DNA of 64,000 bases from JBDHHQ01 sp039586035 (GTDB lineage Bacteria > Gemmatimonadota > Gemmatimonadetes > Longimicrobiales > Gaopeijiaceae). The position numbers and the translations under genes were made by a program. Positions 51,372-59,270 of this stretch are shown in pieces. Position 1 is the first letter of the stretch; each line of letters begins with the position of its first letter. The stretch is taken from positions 29,138 through 93,137 of the forward strand of contig JBDHLD010000017.1 in NCBI GenBank assembly GCA_039586035.1, written 5' to 3'. A model generated the notes under the pieces. The model was not told the DNA's origin. It worked only from the letters and a program-made list of their open reading frames with translations, and ran no database searches.

Positions 51372-54300
51372 TCAATTGAACGGCTTCGCCCGCTCGATCC
51401 ACTTCTCCAGGTCCCTCTCCCTGGGATTCAGGGGAGTTCCGGGGTGGATGATGCCAGCCGGGCACAACTCGGCCGCCTTGACGATCTCGGCGAACGTCCC
51501 GGCCCGGGCATCCTTGATGTACGCCTGCTTGTTGTCGTCGTAGGCGAACAGCTTCCGGTTGATGTTCGTGCACTCGTTGCAGCTGGTGCACAGGGCCGTG
51601 TCGATGTACGGCTCCATGGCCAGCGCTTCCTCTTCCTCCTCCTCCTCGACCGCAGGGGCTGCGGGAGCCGCCACCTCAGCGGACGGTGCTTGCGGCGGTG
51701 GCGCGGCCACGGCGGTGCCGCCGCCCCCGTTCTCCTCGGGCCCGGCCCCCAGCGCCACGCCGCCCAGCACCGCCGTGTCCACCTGCACGGGTGGAGCGCT
51801 GGCCGCTTCGTTCAGGACCTCCGCGATGGTGCGGTCCCGGCCGGCCCTCAGCAGCCCTTCGGCCAAACGATGGGCGATGAGCGACGGGTAGCTGGCTTTG
51901 AGCTCGGCCATCTTGGCTTCGTACTCCTGGCGCAGGGCACGGGCCTTCTGGTCGAAATCGTCTTCCATGTCCTGGCCGAGCCGGTCCTTCACCCACGGCG
52001 CGACCTCGAGACCGGCGAGCTGCTTCATCTGAGACCAGAGAAGCTGCCGGTCTTCGGCCAGCTCGACCATCTCGAGAGAGCTCACCAGGCGGTCCAGCGT
52101 CCGGTCCTCGGCCAGCGTATAGATGAAGGGCGTCCTGCCCATCCGGTCTTCGGCCGACATCTCCACGAACTCGGCGAAGGGCACCAGGTCGTCGCCGTCC
52201 TTCACGGGCCGGAAGTGCTTCTTGAACCGGCCTTCGGTGGCAGCCCAGTCGCCCGTGGTGACGGGCAGCTCCATGACCTGCTCCGTCCCGTCGTCGTCCA
52301 GGTACTTCAGCTCGTAGGTGGGCCAGTCGTCTTCCACCTCGGGGTTCCCGTCGAGGCTGATGCAGTCGGCCAGTGCCTCACCCGCGTCCGGGTCGAACGT
52401 CATGAACGGGAAGGCCCGGCTTTCCAGCGCCAGGCGGGCAGAGTGGGGCGCCCACTCGTCGGCCACCCCGTGCTCCACGGGACACGGCGTGTAGATGTTG
52501 AAGACCGCGGGCCGCTTGGAGTTCAGCCCGTGCAGGATGCCCTGCATCATGTGCGAGGGTGACGCCTGTGACGTCTGCAGCACGTACGCGCCCCGGTGCG
52601 CCAGTGCGATGAGCGAAAGCTCCTTCCGTGTCTCGGTCTTGCCGTGCTGGGCCTTGCCGAACGCGGCCATGTCCGCGACCTGGCCCGTGAAGCCGCTCGT
52701 GCACGACTGCCCACCCGTGTTCGAGTAGACCTGGGTATCCAGCACCACGACCCGGATCGGCTTTCCGGACGCGAGCAGCCTGGAGAGGTTCTGGAATCCG
52801 ATGTCCAGCATGGCGCCGTCACCACCCATGGCCAGGATCGGCGGGCACAGCTTGAACTCCTCGTCGTTGAACTGCTGCCAGTCGAAGGAGGCCAGGAAGG
52901 GCTCGTGCTCCTCGGCGTCGTAGTCGTCGTCAGCCAGGAGCTCCGCCCGACGCACCGACACGAAGTTGTCGCCCATCTTGCGCATGTGGCCCTCGAACAG
53001 GCCGATGGCGATGGAGGGCGCGTCCTGGAACAGATGGTTCACCCATGGGAAGGGGTACGGGTTGTACGGGTACGTGCTCCCCCACACGGACGAGCAGCCG
53101 GTGGAGTTGCTCATGCCCATGGGCGCCCGGCCCTGGCCACCCGGTCCTTCCTCGTACCGCCACTTCAGGTCCTTCAGCTCGTGGATGGCCTTGTTGAGGA
53201 GCTGGATGCGCTCCCGCGCCTCATCGGGCAGCTCCACGTCCACGTGAGATTCCCGGTCCGCCTCGTCCAGGTCGGCGTGGGTCGCCAGCAGATCCCTGGC
53301 CTTCGCGTCCAGCGTCTCGATCAGGCCGCCGATCTTGTCGACGAACTTCTCGACCCGCGGGATCATCAGGCCTTCGATCGTGGAGACCAGGATATGGACG
53401 GCGGTCTTCTCGCCACAGCCCATGCATGCGCCGTCGCCGCCGGCCATGGATTGGTAGTTCTTCTTCTTCAGCAGCAGCGACGACAGGACACCGATGCCGT
53501 CGTCGAGGTTGGAGATATTGATGTAGCGGTCGTCCGTATCCGGTAGATACTCCCACATGCCCCAATTCCGGCGGAGCCGGTCTACGATCTCCTCGTCCTG
53601 GCGCACGGTGATCAAGGCGTTCTCGGGACAGACGTCGACGCAGATGTTGCAGCCCTTGCACGCCTCGGGGTTCACGGTGATGGACAGCAGTCCCCCGCTG
53701 CCTTTCTCCCGGGATTCCGGCACGTCGAAGAAGGGCCGGGTCTTGGCCAGCGGGAACTCGGCGATGTGCGGGAAGACGGCCCTGAACTCGTCGTCGAGGG
53801 TCTTCGTCCGTTCCGCGTCCCAACCGAGCTTGGGGACCACGTTGTTGTACGCGGACGAAAGCACGTCACCGAATGTGGTGAACGGGACGCCCTTCATGAT
53901 CTTCCTGGACTCCCGCGCCAGGTGGCCCGCGATCTGGGTCAGCCGTGGGTAGGAGCGCCCGTTGGACGCGGCGACGATCGCGGTGTCGAGGACCTCCTCC
54001 ACGGTGTTGACCACGCCGGGGATCGCCGCGTCGGGGCACTGCATCCAGCACTGGCTGCAGCCCGTGCACTTCTCCGCGATGAAGTCGGGGACCTCGAAGC
54101 GGATGTTGGTCATGTCCCGCACGGAGCTCGTCGCGGCCGGTATGGCGCTGATGGCTGCGAACGGATCGGCGATCACGTCGTTGCCGGTGGTGGCGCAGTA
54201 CGCGCACACCTGTTCCCAGAACCGTCCAGGATTCCCCACGCCCGGCTGGGCCTCGGGAACGTCCAGAGCATGGGGGATCACCGGCATCACGTGGGCGCCG

Positions 54301-56444
54301 GGCTCGTCCTGCCCGACGTCGCCCAGGGGCACCTCGCGGAGCTCGTCGTAGCCACGCCGGATGACCCGCACGTTGTCCTCCACCACACGCTCGCCCCGGT
54401 GGCCGAACTTGTACTGGATCTGAGCCCGAATCCCCTCGAACAGCTTCGCCTCGTCCAGCCCCTCACGCTCGGCCAGGGGCGAGGCCTTGAAGAACGAGCC
54501 CAGGAAGGCGGTCCCCTGCATGCGGTAGCGCAGGTCGGGGTCCGACGCCTCCTCGACCGCGATCTTGAACGCGTCCAGCGTGAAGACCTTGATGTTCTTC
54601 TCCACGATGGTCCGGCGCGCCTCGACAGGGAACGTCTCCCAGAGCTCGCCCGGGTCCAGGTCGCTCTGGATCACGAAGACGCCGCCCTCGGCGAGCCCGC
54701 TCAGGGGGTCGCCGTTCTTGAAGACGTTGGGATCAGGCGAGAGCACGAGGTCGACGTGCTTGAGCTCGGCGTTGATGCGGAGCTCCTCCCGAGACAGCGT
54801 GGCGTAGAAGTTGGTCGGCTGTCCCTTCTTCTCCGATCCGTACTTGGGATTCGCCTTGATGTTGAGGCCCAGGAGCTCGAACGCCGTCAGGGCAATGTTC
54901 TTGCCCATGGTGATGGCGCCCCATCCGCCGATGGAGTGGATGCGGATGGAGACGGAGTCTTCGGGCATGAGATCCAGATCGCCCACCGAGTCCAGCGCCA
55001 GGCCTGCCAGGTCCGGATACGCCTGCAGCAGCTCCTCCTGCCAGATCTGGAGCTTGGGCGCCCGGGTCTTCTTCTCGACGAAGTCGATGCCCAGGTAGAA
55101 ATGACGGCGGTGCTCGCCGTCGGGCAGCATGTTGTTCACGGCCGCGATCAGATCACCCGCCTGCAGGTCCCGGCTCCCGAATCCGAAGCCCCCCTCGTAG
55201 AAGTCGGGCATGTCGTCGGGGGCGATCGGGGCGAGGCCAGGGAACGGCGTCGCGGCATCGGAGCGGCCATTTCGCTTCTGCGCGCGCCAGTTCTCCATGC
55301 CCTGAGTCATGGCCGCCCGGATCTCGCGCAGGAGCGGCCCGTCCACCGCCAGGGGTTGGTCGGCCCGTTCCAGCACCGTGACGGCCCGCCGGCCCTTCAA
55401 CAGTGCCGTGATGAGGTCGGCCGGGAAGGGGCGGAACATGGTCAGGTTGAGGACGCCGATCTTGAGGCCCCGTGTCTCCCTCAGGTACTGGGCCACGGCC
55501 TCGGCGTTGGTGACCAGGGTCCCCTGCCCCGCCAAGACGTACTCGGCGTCGTCCAGCATGTACCCCGACGCCCGAGCGTACCGGCGGCCGGTGAGGGCCG
55601 CGTATTCCTCCATGGCCTGGTCAGCGAGGTGGACGACGTGGTCGAAGTAGAACGGCCGCTGGGCGGCCACACCTTGCGCGTACGAGTCCTGGTTCTGGAC
55701 CACGCCGACCATGCTGGGATAGTCCAGGTCGAAGACCTCGGGGATTCGTCGCCGCCTCTCGCCGAAGACCATACGCTGAGCCGGCGTCGGCGACTCGATG
55801 ATGTCCGACGGGTCACCCAGGTACTCCTTGACGAGCTCCCGCTCCGGCAGCCGGAGCGACTCGAGAACGTGGCTCGTGAGGAACCCGTCCTGGGCGCTCA
55901 CGCCGGGCGTCAGCGAAAGCTCGGCGATCCGGTGTGCGATCAGGGTCAGGTCGGCGGCCTCCTGCACGTTCTTGCTGAAGAGCTGGAAGAACCCCGTGTC
56001 GTCGATGGCGTGGTAGTCGTCGTGGCCGGCGTGCACGTTCAGGGCGTGCTTGGTCATGGCGCGGGCGGCCACGTTGAGCACGTAGGTGAGTCGCTTCCCC
56101 GCGGCGGCGTACAACGACTCGTGCATGTAGGCGATGCCCTGGCCGCTGGAGAAGTTCGTGGCCCGGAGACCCATCATGCTCATGCCCGCGGTAACCGCCG
56201 CAGCGGCATGCTCGCCCTCCGGCTCGAAGAAGATGAGCCGCCGTCCGTTGACGTTGGTCTTCCCGGCGGCCACAGCCGCGGCCCACCCCTCGCCCATCTG
56301 GGTCGAAGGGGTGATGGGATAGGCGCCGGCCGCTTCGCTGGCCGCGGTCTCCATGGACACGACGGCGTCGCTGCCGTCCATGGCCTCCAGGGTCCCGGGG
56401 TACTTCGGGGACTCGGGCGTCTGTGTCTTCTTCTGCATGATCAT
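51372..56444 (-). CDS. nifJ: Pyruvate:ferredoxin (flavodoxin) oxidoreductase with C-terminal tethered ferredoxin
   Basis: A 1690-residue single-chain oxidoreductase, about 500 residues longer than ordinary NifJ. In order: the alpha domain (GAYPITPSTQMGEGWAA, SSGQGIAYMHES), the gamma domain (IRIHSIGGWGAITMGKN, PTNFYATLSREELRI), a domain with two [4Fe-4S] motifs (CTGCSQCWMQCPDAAI, CKGCNICVDVCPENAL), the ThDP-binding beta domain (GDGACMGCGEKTAVH, MGGDGAMLDIGFQNLSRLL, YSNTGGQ), then ~300 residues of helical extension, a flexible Ala/Pro/Glu-rich linker with a seven-Glu run, and a last domain with CTSCNEC and a distant Cys-Pro (LCPAG), i.e. a ferredoxin. The ATG at 56444 overlaps the rnfB stop. 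It should convert pyruvate to acetyl-CoA. Confidence 0.92.
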   Translation of the reverse strand: MIMQKKTQTPESPKYPGTLEAMDGSDAVVSMETAASEAAGAYPITPSTQMGEGWAAAVAAGKTNVNGRRLIFFEPEGEHAAAAVTAGMSMMGLRATNFSSGQGIAYMHESLYAAAGKRLTYVLNVAARAMTKHALNVHAGHDDYHAIDDTGFFQLFSKNVQEAADLTLIAHRIAELSLTPGVSAQDGFLTSHVLESLRLPERELVKEYLGDPSDIIESPTPAQRMVFGERRRRIPEVFDLDYPSMVGVVQNQDSYAQGVAAQRPFYFDHVVHLADQAMEEYAALTGRRYARASGYMLDDAEYVLAGQGTLVTNAEAVAQYLRETRGLKIGVLNLTMFRPFPADLITALLKGRRAVTVLERADQPLAVDGPLLREIRAAMTQGMENWRAQKRNGRSDAATPFPGLAPIAPDDMPDFYEGGFGFGSRDLQAGDLIAAVNNMLPDGEHRRHFYLGIDFVEKKTRAPKLQIWQEELLQAYPDLAGLALDSVGDLDLMPEDSVSIRIHSIGGWGAITMGKNIALTAFELLGLNIKANPKYGSEKKGQPTNFYATLSREELRINAELKHVDLVLSPDPNVFKNGDPLSGLAEGGVFVIQSDLDPGELWETFPVEARRTIVEKNIKVFTLDAFKIAVEEASDPDLRYRMQGTAFLGSFFKASPLAEREGLDEAKLFEGIRAQIQYKFGHRGERVVEDNVRVIRRGYDELREVPLGDVGQDEPGAHVMPVIPHALDVPEAQPGVGNPGRFWEQVCAYCATTGNDVIADPFAAISAIPAATSSVRDMTNIRFEVPDFIAEKCTGCSQCWMQCPDAAIPGVVNTVEEVLDTAIVAASNGRSYPRLTQIAGHLARESRKIMKGVPFTTFGDVLSSAYNNVVPKLGWDAERTKTLDDEFRAVFPHIAEFPLAKTRPFFDVPESREKGSGGLLSITVNPEACKGCNICVDVCPENALITVRQDEEIVDRLRRNWGMWEYLPDTDDRYINISNLDDGIGVLSSLLLKKKNYQSMAGGDGACMGCGEKTAVHILVSTIEGLMIPRVEKFVDKIGGLIETLDAKARDLLATHADLDEADRESHVDVELPDEARERIQLLNKAIHELKDLKWRYEEGPGGQGRAPMGMSNSTGCSSVWGSTYPYNPYPFPWVNHLFQDAPSIAIGLFEGHMRKMGDNFVSVRRAELLADDDYDAEEHEPFLASFDWQQFNDEEFKLCPPILAMGGDGAMLDIGFQNLSRLLASGKPIRVVVLDTQVYSNTGGQSCTSGFTGQVADMAAFGKAQHGKTETRKELSLIALAHRGAYVLQTSQASPSHMMQGILHGLNSKRPAVFNIYTPCPVEHGVADEWAPHSARLALESRAFPFMTFDPDAGEALADCISLDGNPEVEDDWPTYELKYLDDDGTEQVMELPVTTGDWAATEGRFKKHFRPVKDGDDLVPFAEFVEMSAEDRMGRTPFIYTLAEDRTLDRLVSSLEMVELAEDRQLLWSQMKQLAGLEVAPWVKDRLGQDMEDDFDQKARALRQEYEAKMAELKASYPSLIAHRLAEGLLRAGRDRTIAEVLNEAASAPPVQVDTAVLGGVALGAGPEENGGGGTAVAAPPPQAPSAEVAAPAAPAVEEEEEEEALAMEPYIDTALCTSCNECTNINRKLFAYDDNKQAYIKDARAGTFAEIVKAAELCPAGIIHPGTPLNPRERDLEKWIERAKPFN

Positions 56445-57292
56445 CTCGGCTGGGTCTCCACCAGGTCTGCGCCAGCGAATGTCTGAGCTCCCTCGACCCA
56501 CACGATCGCATCGGTGGGGCACCGGGCGATGGCGTCGGGGTTGGCGAGCTCCACCTTGTCATAGTCGATCACGGCCAGGCCCTGCTGCATCTCGATCAGG
56601 CCCGGTGCGGCGTCCGCCACGCAGCGGCCGCACGCGTTGCACGCCACCGAGCAAAGGTCGGTGGCGGCGTCTCCCTCCAACAGGTTCTTGCACTGAACGA
56701 TCAGATGATGGTCCAGCGGCATCAAGACGAACAGGTCGAGCGGGCAGGCCACGACGCAGTCGTTGCACGCGGTGCAATTGTCGGGGTCTACGTGAGGCAG
56801 GCCATGCGCCGTCATGTGAATGGCGTCGAAGTCGCACGCCACCGCGCAATCGGCCAGGCCCACGCAGCCCCAGACGCAGCCCTTCCCACCCCCGCTGACG
56901 GCGACCGCTGCCCCGCAGCTCTCGACGCCGTAGTAGTCGGCTTTTCGCAGCGCCACGTCGGAGCCACCCGCGCACAGGAGCCGGGCCACCCGCTTGTTCG
57001 CCTCGCCGGCCTCGACCCCCAGGTAGGCCGCGAAGTCCTCCACTTCGGGGGCTCCCATGACGGTGCACCCGGCGGGCACGGCCTCACCCGAGATGTTCGC
57101 CTCGGCGAAGGCCCGGCAGCCCGCGAATCCGCACGCGCCGCAGTTGGTCCCAGGGAGCAGCTCCACCGCTTCGTCGATGCGCGGGTCCTCCCACACCTTC
57201 ATCTTCCGGTGGGTCAGAGCGATGAGGGCGCCGAAGGTGAGGCCCACGCCTCCCAGGATCGCGACCGATGTCAGGATGGCAGCCGGTTCCAT
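56441..57292 (-). CDS. rnfB: Rnf complex subunit B, multi-cluster ferredoxin
   Basis: A 283-residue subunit with an N-terminal membrane helix (ILTSVAILGGVGLTFGALIAL) and twenty cysteines. The first cluster site is in GTNCGACGFAGCRAFAEA, a Cys-rich middle follows (KGCVWGCVGLADCAVACDF), then NCTACNDCVVACPLDLF and LCSVACNACGRCVADAA. This is the Cys-rich clostridial type rather than the short enteric type. It is the entry point for electrons from ferredoxin. It sits directly before the PFOR gene (4-base overlap), away from the rest of rnf. The spacing to the unknown gene upstream is 12 bases. Confidence 0.93.
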   Translation of the reverse strand: MEPAAILTSVAILGGVGLTFGALIALTHRKMKVWEDPRIDEAVELLPGTNCGACGFAGCRAFAEANISGEAVPAGCTVMGAPEVEDFAAYLGVEAGEANKRVARLLCAGGSDVALRKADYYGVESCGAAVAVSGGGKGCVWGCVGLADCAVACDFDAIHMTAHGLPHVDPDNCTACNDCVVACPLDLFVLMPLDHHLIVQCKNLLEGDAATDLCSVACNACGRCVADAAPGLIEMQQGLAVIDYDKVELANPDAIARCPTDAIVWVEGAQTFAGADLVETQPR

Positions 57293-57304
57293 GGTCGCGC
57301 CCCG

Positions 57305-58330
57305 TCAGTCGACGGGCAGCTGCGCCTGCTGGAGCAGCCAGCCGGCCAGGCGGTCCGCGGGCGTGGACTCGCCCGCCGCCTCGGTCGGAGTCGCGCCTCC
57401 AGGTGCCAGGCCACTCGCAGCGGCCGCCACGACGCCTCCCTGGGCCAACGCCTGGAGGTGGGCCAGGTCCTGGGCCTGTTGGAAGACCGAGATGGGGCCT
57501 ACCTGCGCGAGCGAGTCGGGCTCGGGGGCCTCGTGCACGGTCAGCCGGGCGCCGTAACCGGCTCCGGCCTGGGGATCGTGGGTGAAGCGCGCCGCGCCCT
57601 CGGGCATGACCGCGGCGACGACCGGCCCGTCGAAGGCCATGGCCGGGGCCAGCCCCGCAGCCTCCGACGTCTGTACGACAAACACGCCCGGAGCGATCAG
57701 GCGCGCCAGCGGCGCGGGCGGCGTCCTGCCGGCCACGACCAGCACGATCTCGAGATGTCCCTCCAGGAATTCGGCCAGCCCCCCGGCAACGAGGTCCTCA
57801 CCCTGCACCTCGACGACCAGGGGAGGCGCCATCTTCCTCTCGGACCTGCCCCATCTCCGAGCCGGAAAGCCGTTGGCGAAGTCTGCTGGATCCAGGGGGT
57901 CGGAGCGGCCGTCCCGAGCCGAAGCGACCACCCGGATCATCCCGAACGCGCCCCCTACGGTGGCCAGGGCGTGGGCCACGGTGTCCCGGAGGTCGCCGCC
58001 GGGAGGGACCTTGGCGCGGTATAGCTCCTCGCCCCGCACCTCGAGGGCCTCGAGATGTGACAGGGCCTTCTCCACCCGGTGCAGGCGCTCCGCGTCGAGG
58101 GTCTCCGGTACGGTCAGCAGACTCGCGAAGCGGGAGGGGTCGATGCGTCCCGCTCCGAAGGCGCCGAGCTGCGCCGCCACTTCGGGGGATCGATCCCCAG
58201 CCGGCGCTCTGTGCCCGGCAAGGAAGCCCCGGACATCTTCCACGGCCCGGACCAGGGCCGATTGGAACTCCTCCATGCGGCCCCGGACCACCTCCAGGAC
58301 CTGGTCCACCGGTGCTCCGTCAGACGGCAT
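57305..58330 (-). CDS. Unknown protein inside the kor-rnf operon
   Basis: A 341-residue soluble protein I cannot assign. The ATG at 58330 overlaps the korB stop by 11 bases. The first ~60 residues are helical (VLEVVRGRMEEFQSALVRAVEDVRGF); the middle is alpha/beta with hydrophobic strands (LEIVLVVAGRTPPAP, GVFVVQTSEAAGL); the last ~90 are Ala/Gly-rich. There is not one Cys, so it carries no iron-sulfur cluster despite lying among cluster proteins. It has no signal peptide or membrane helix. Position between korB and rnfB suggests a role in coupling or assembling the oxidoreductase-Rnf system. Confidence 0.7.
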   Translation of the reverse strand: MPSDGAPVDQVLEVVRGRMEEFQSALVRAVEDVRGFLAGHRAPAGDRSPEVAAQLGAFGAGRIDPSRFASLLTVPETLDAERLHRVEKALSHLEALEVRGEELYRAKVPPGGDLRDTVAHALATVGGAFGMIRVVASARDGRSDPLDPADFANGFPARRWGRSERKMAPPLVVEVQGEDLVAGGLAEFLEGHLEIVLVVAGRTPPAPLARLIAPGVFVVQTSEAAGLAPAMAFDGPVVAAVMPEGAARFTHDPQAGAGYGARLTVHEAPEPDSLAQVGPISVFQQAQDLAHLQALAQGGVVAAAASGLAPGGATPTEAAGESTPADRLAGWLLQQAQLPVD

Positions 58331-59270
58331 AGCGGTCGAACTCCGCATCGAGGATGGCCATCTTCTCCTCCACCGTGTGCGCGGGCACGTGGCGTCGGTC
58401 CTCATAGGTCTTCAGGGCGTCATTCCGGTAGAAGACGCCGAGCCTGAGCTTGCTTTCGTCCCCCGCCAGCCGCCGGGCCTCGTCGATGTTCGACGGGTCG
58501 TGTTGAAGCCGGTCCTTCCAGCGCTTGGCCAGCTCCGGCACCTCGACGCCGTCCGGGTGAACCAACATCTGGACCGCATCCGGATTCTCGATCTCCTCGG
58601 TGAACATGTCGTCCGTGAAGTGCGGACAGCGCTGCATGATCCGGATGAACGAGAAGCCGGGGTGCTCGTACGCCGCTTCGATCGTCGCCTGGAGGTGTGG
58701 CGGGATCCACTCGGCCGTCTGCGCCACGAAAGACGCGTTGGAGATTCCCAAGCTCGCGACCACGGGGTTGATCGGAGGCAGATAGCTGCCGTGGGGCTGC
58801 GTGTTGGAGGTATAACCTTCGGGTGTCGTCGGTGACGTCTGCTTCTTGGTCATCCCGTAGATCTGGTTGTCCAGGAGCAATGCCACCATGTCCACGTTGT
58901 AGCGCATGGCGTGCACCCAGTGCCCAGCCCCGATTGACATGCAATCCCCGTCGCCCATGACCACGAAGACCTTGAGCTCGGGGCGGTGCAGCTTGACCCC
59001 GGTCGCGATGGGGAGCGCCCGGCCGTGGATGCCGTGGAAGCCGTACGTGCTCATGTAGTGCGGGAATCGACTGGAGCATCCGATCCCCGAAACGAACACC
59101 GTCTCCTCGGGTCGCAGATTGTGATCGGCAAGCAGCCGCTGCATGGCCGAGAGCACCGAATGGTCTCCGCAGCCGGGACACCAGCGGGCCAGACCACCCT
59201 CGTAGTCGGACCGACTGTACTCGTGCTCCTCGTCGGCGGTCAGGTGCATGAGCGAGCAGGCGTGACTCAC
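58320..59270 (-). CDS. korB: 2-oxoglutarate:ferredoxin oxidoreductase, beta subunit
   Basis: A 316-residue ThDP-binding subunit with the family blocks ARWCPGCGDHSVLSAMQRLL, VSGIGCSSRFPHYM, GIHGRALPIATGVKL, the ThDP motif VVMGDGDCMSIGAGHW and DNQIYGMTKKQTSPTT. These residues fit KorB acting on 2-oxoglutarate better than PorB. The start is a GTG at 59270 overlapping the korA stop (GTGA) with GGGAGG upstream. It forms the heterodimer with the korA product to make succinyl-CoA and reduced ferredoxin. Confidence 0.93.
   Translation of the reverse strand: MSHACSLMHLTADEEHEYSRSDYEGGLARWCPGCGDHSVLSAMQRLLADHNLRPEETVFVSGIGCSSRFPHYMSTYGFHGIHGRALPIATGVKLHRPELKVFVVMGDGDCMSIGAGHWVHAMRYNVDMVALLLDNQIYGMTKKQTSPTTPEGYTSNTQPHGSYLPPINPVVASLGISNASFVAQTAEWIPPHLQATIEAAYEHPGFSFIRIMQRCPHFTDDMFTEEIENPDAVQMLVHPDGVEVPELAKRWKDRLQHDPSNIDEARRLAGDESKLRLGVFYRNDALKTYEDRRHVPAHTVEEKMAILDAEFDRYAV

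Noticed and set aside
53766..56486. A 906-codon open frame on the + strand
   Set aside because: It is antisense to the PFOR gene; its codons are the mirror of strong GC bias and it has no family similarity, start signal or hydrophobic structure.
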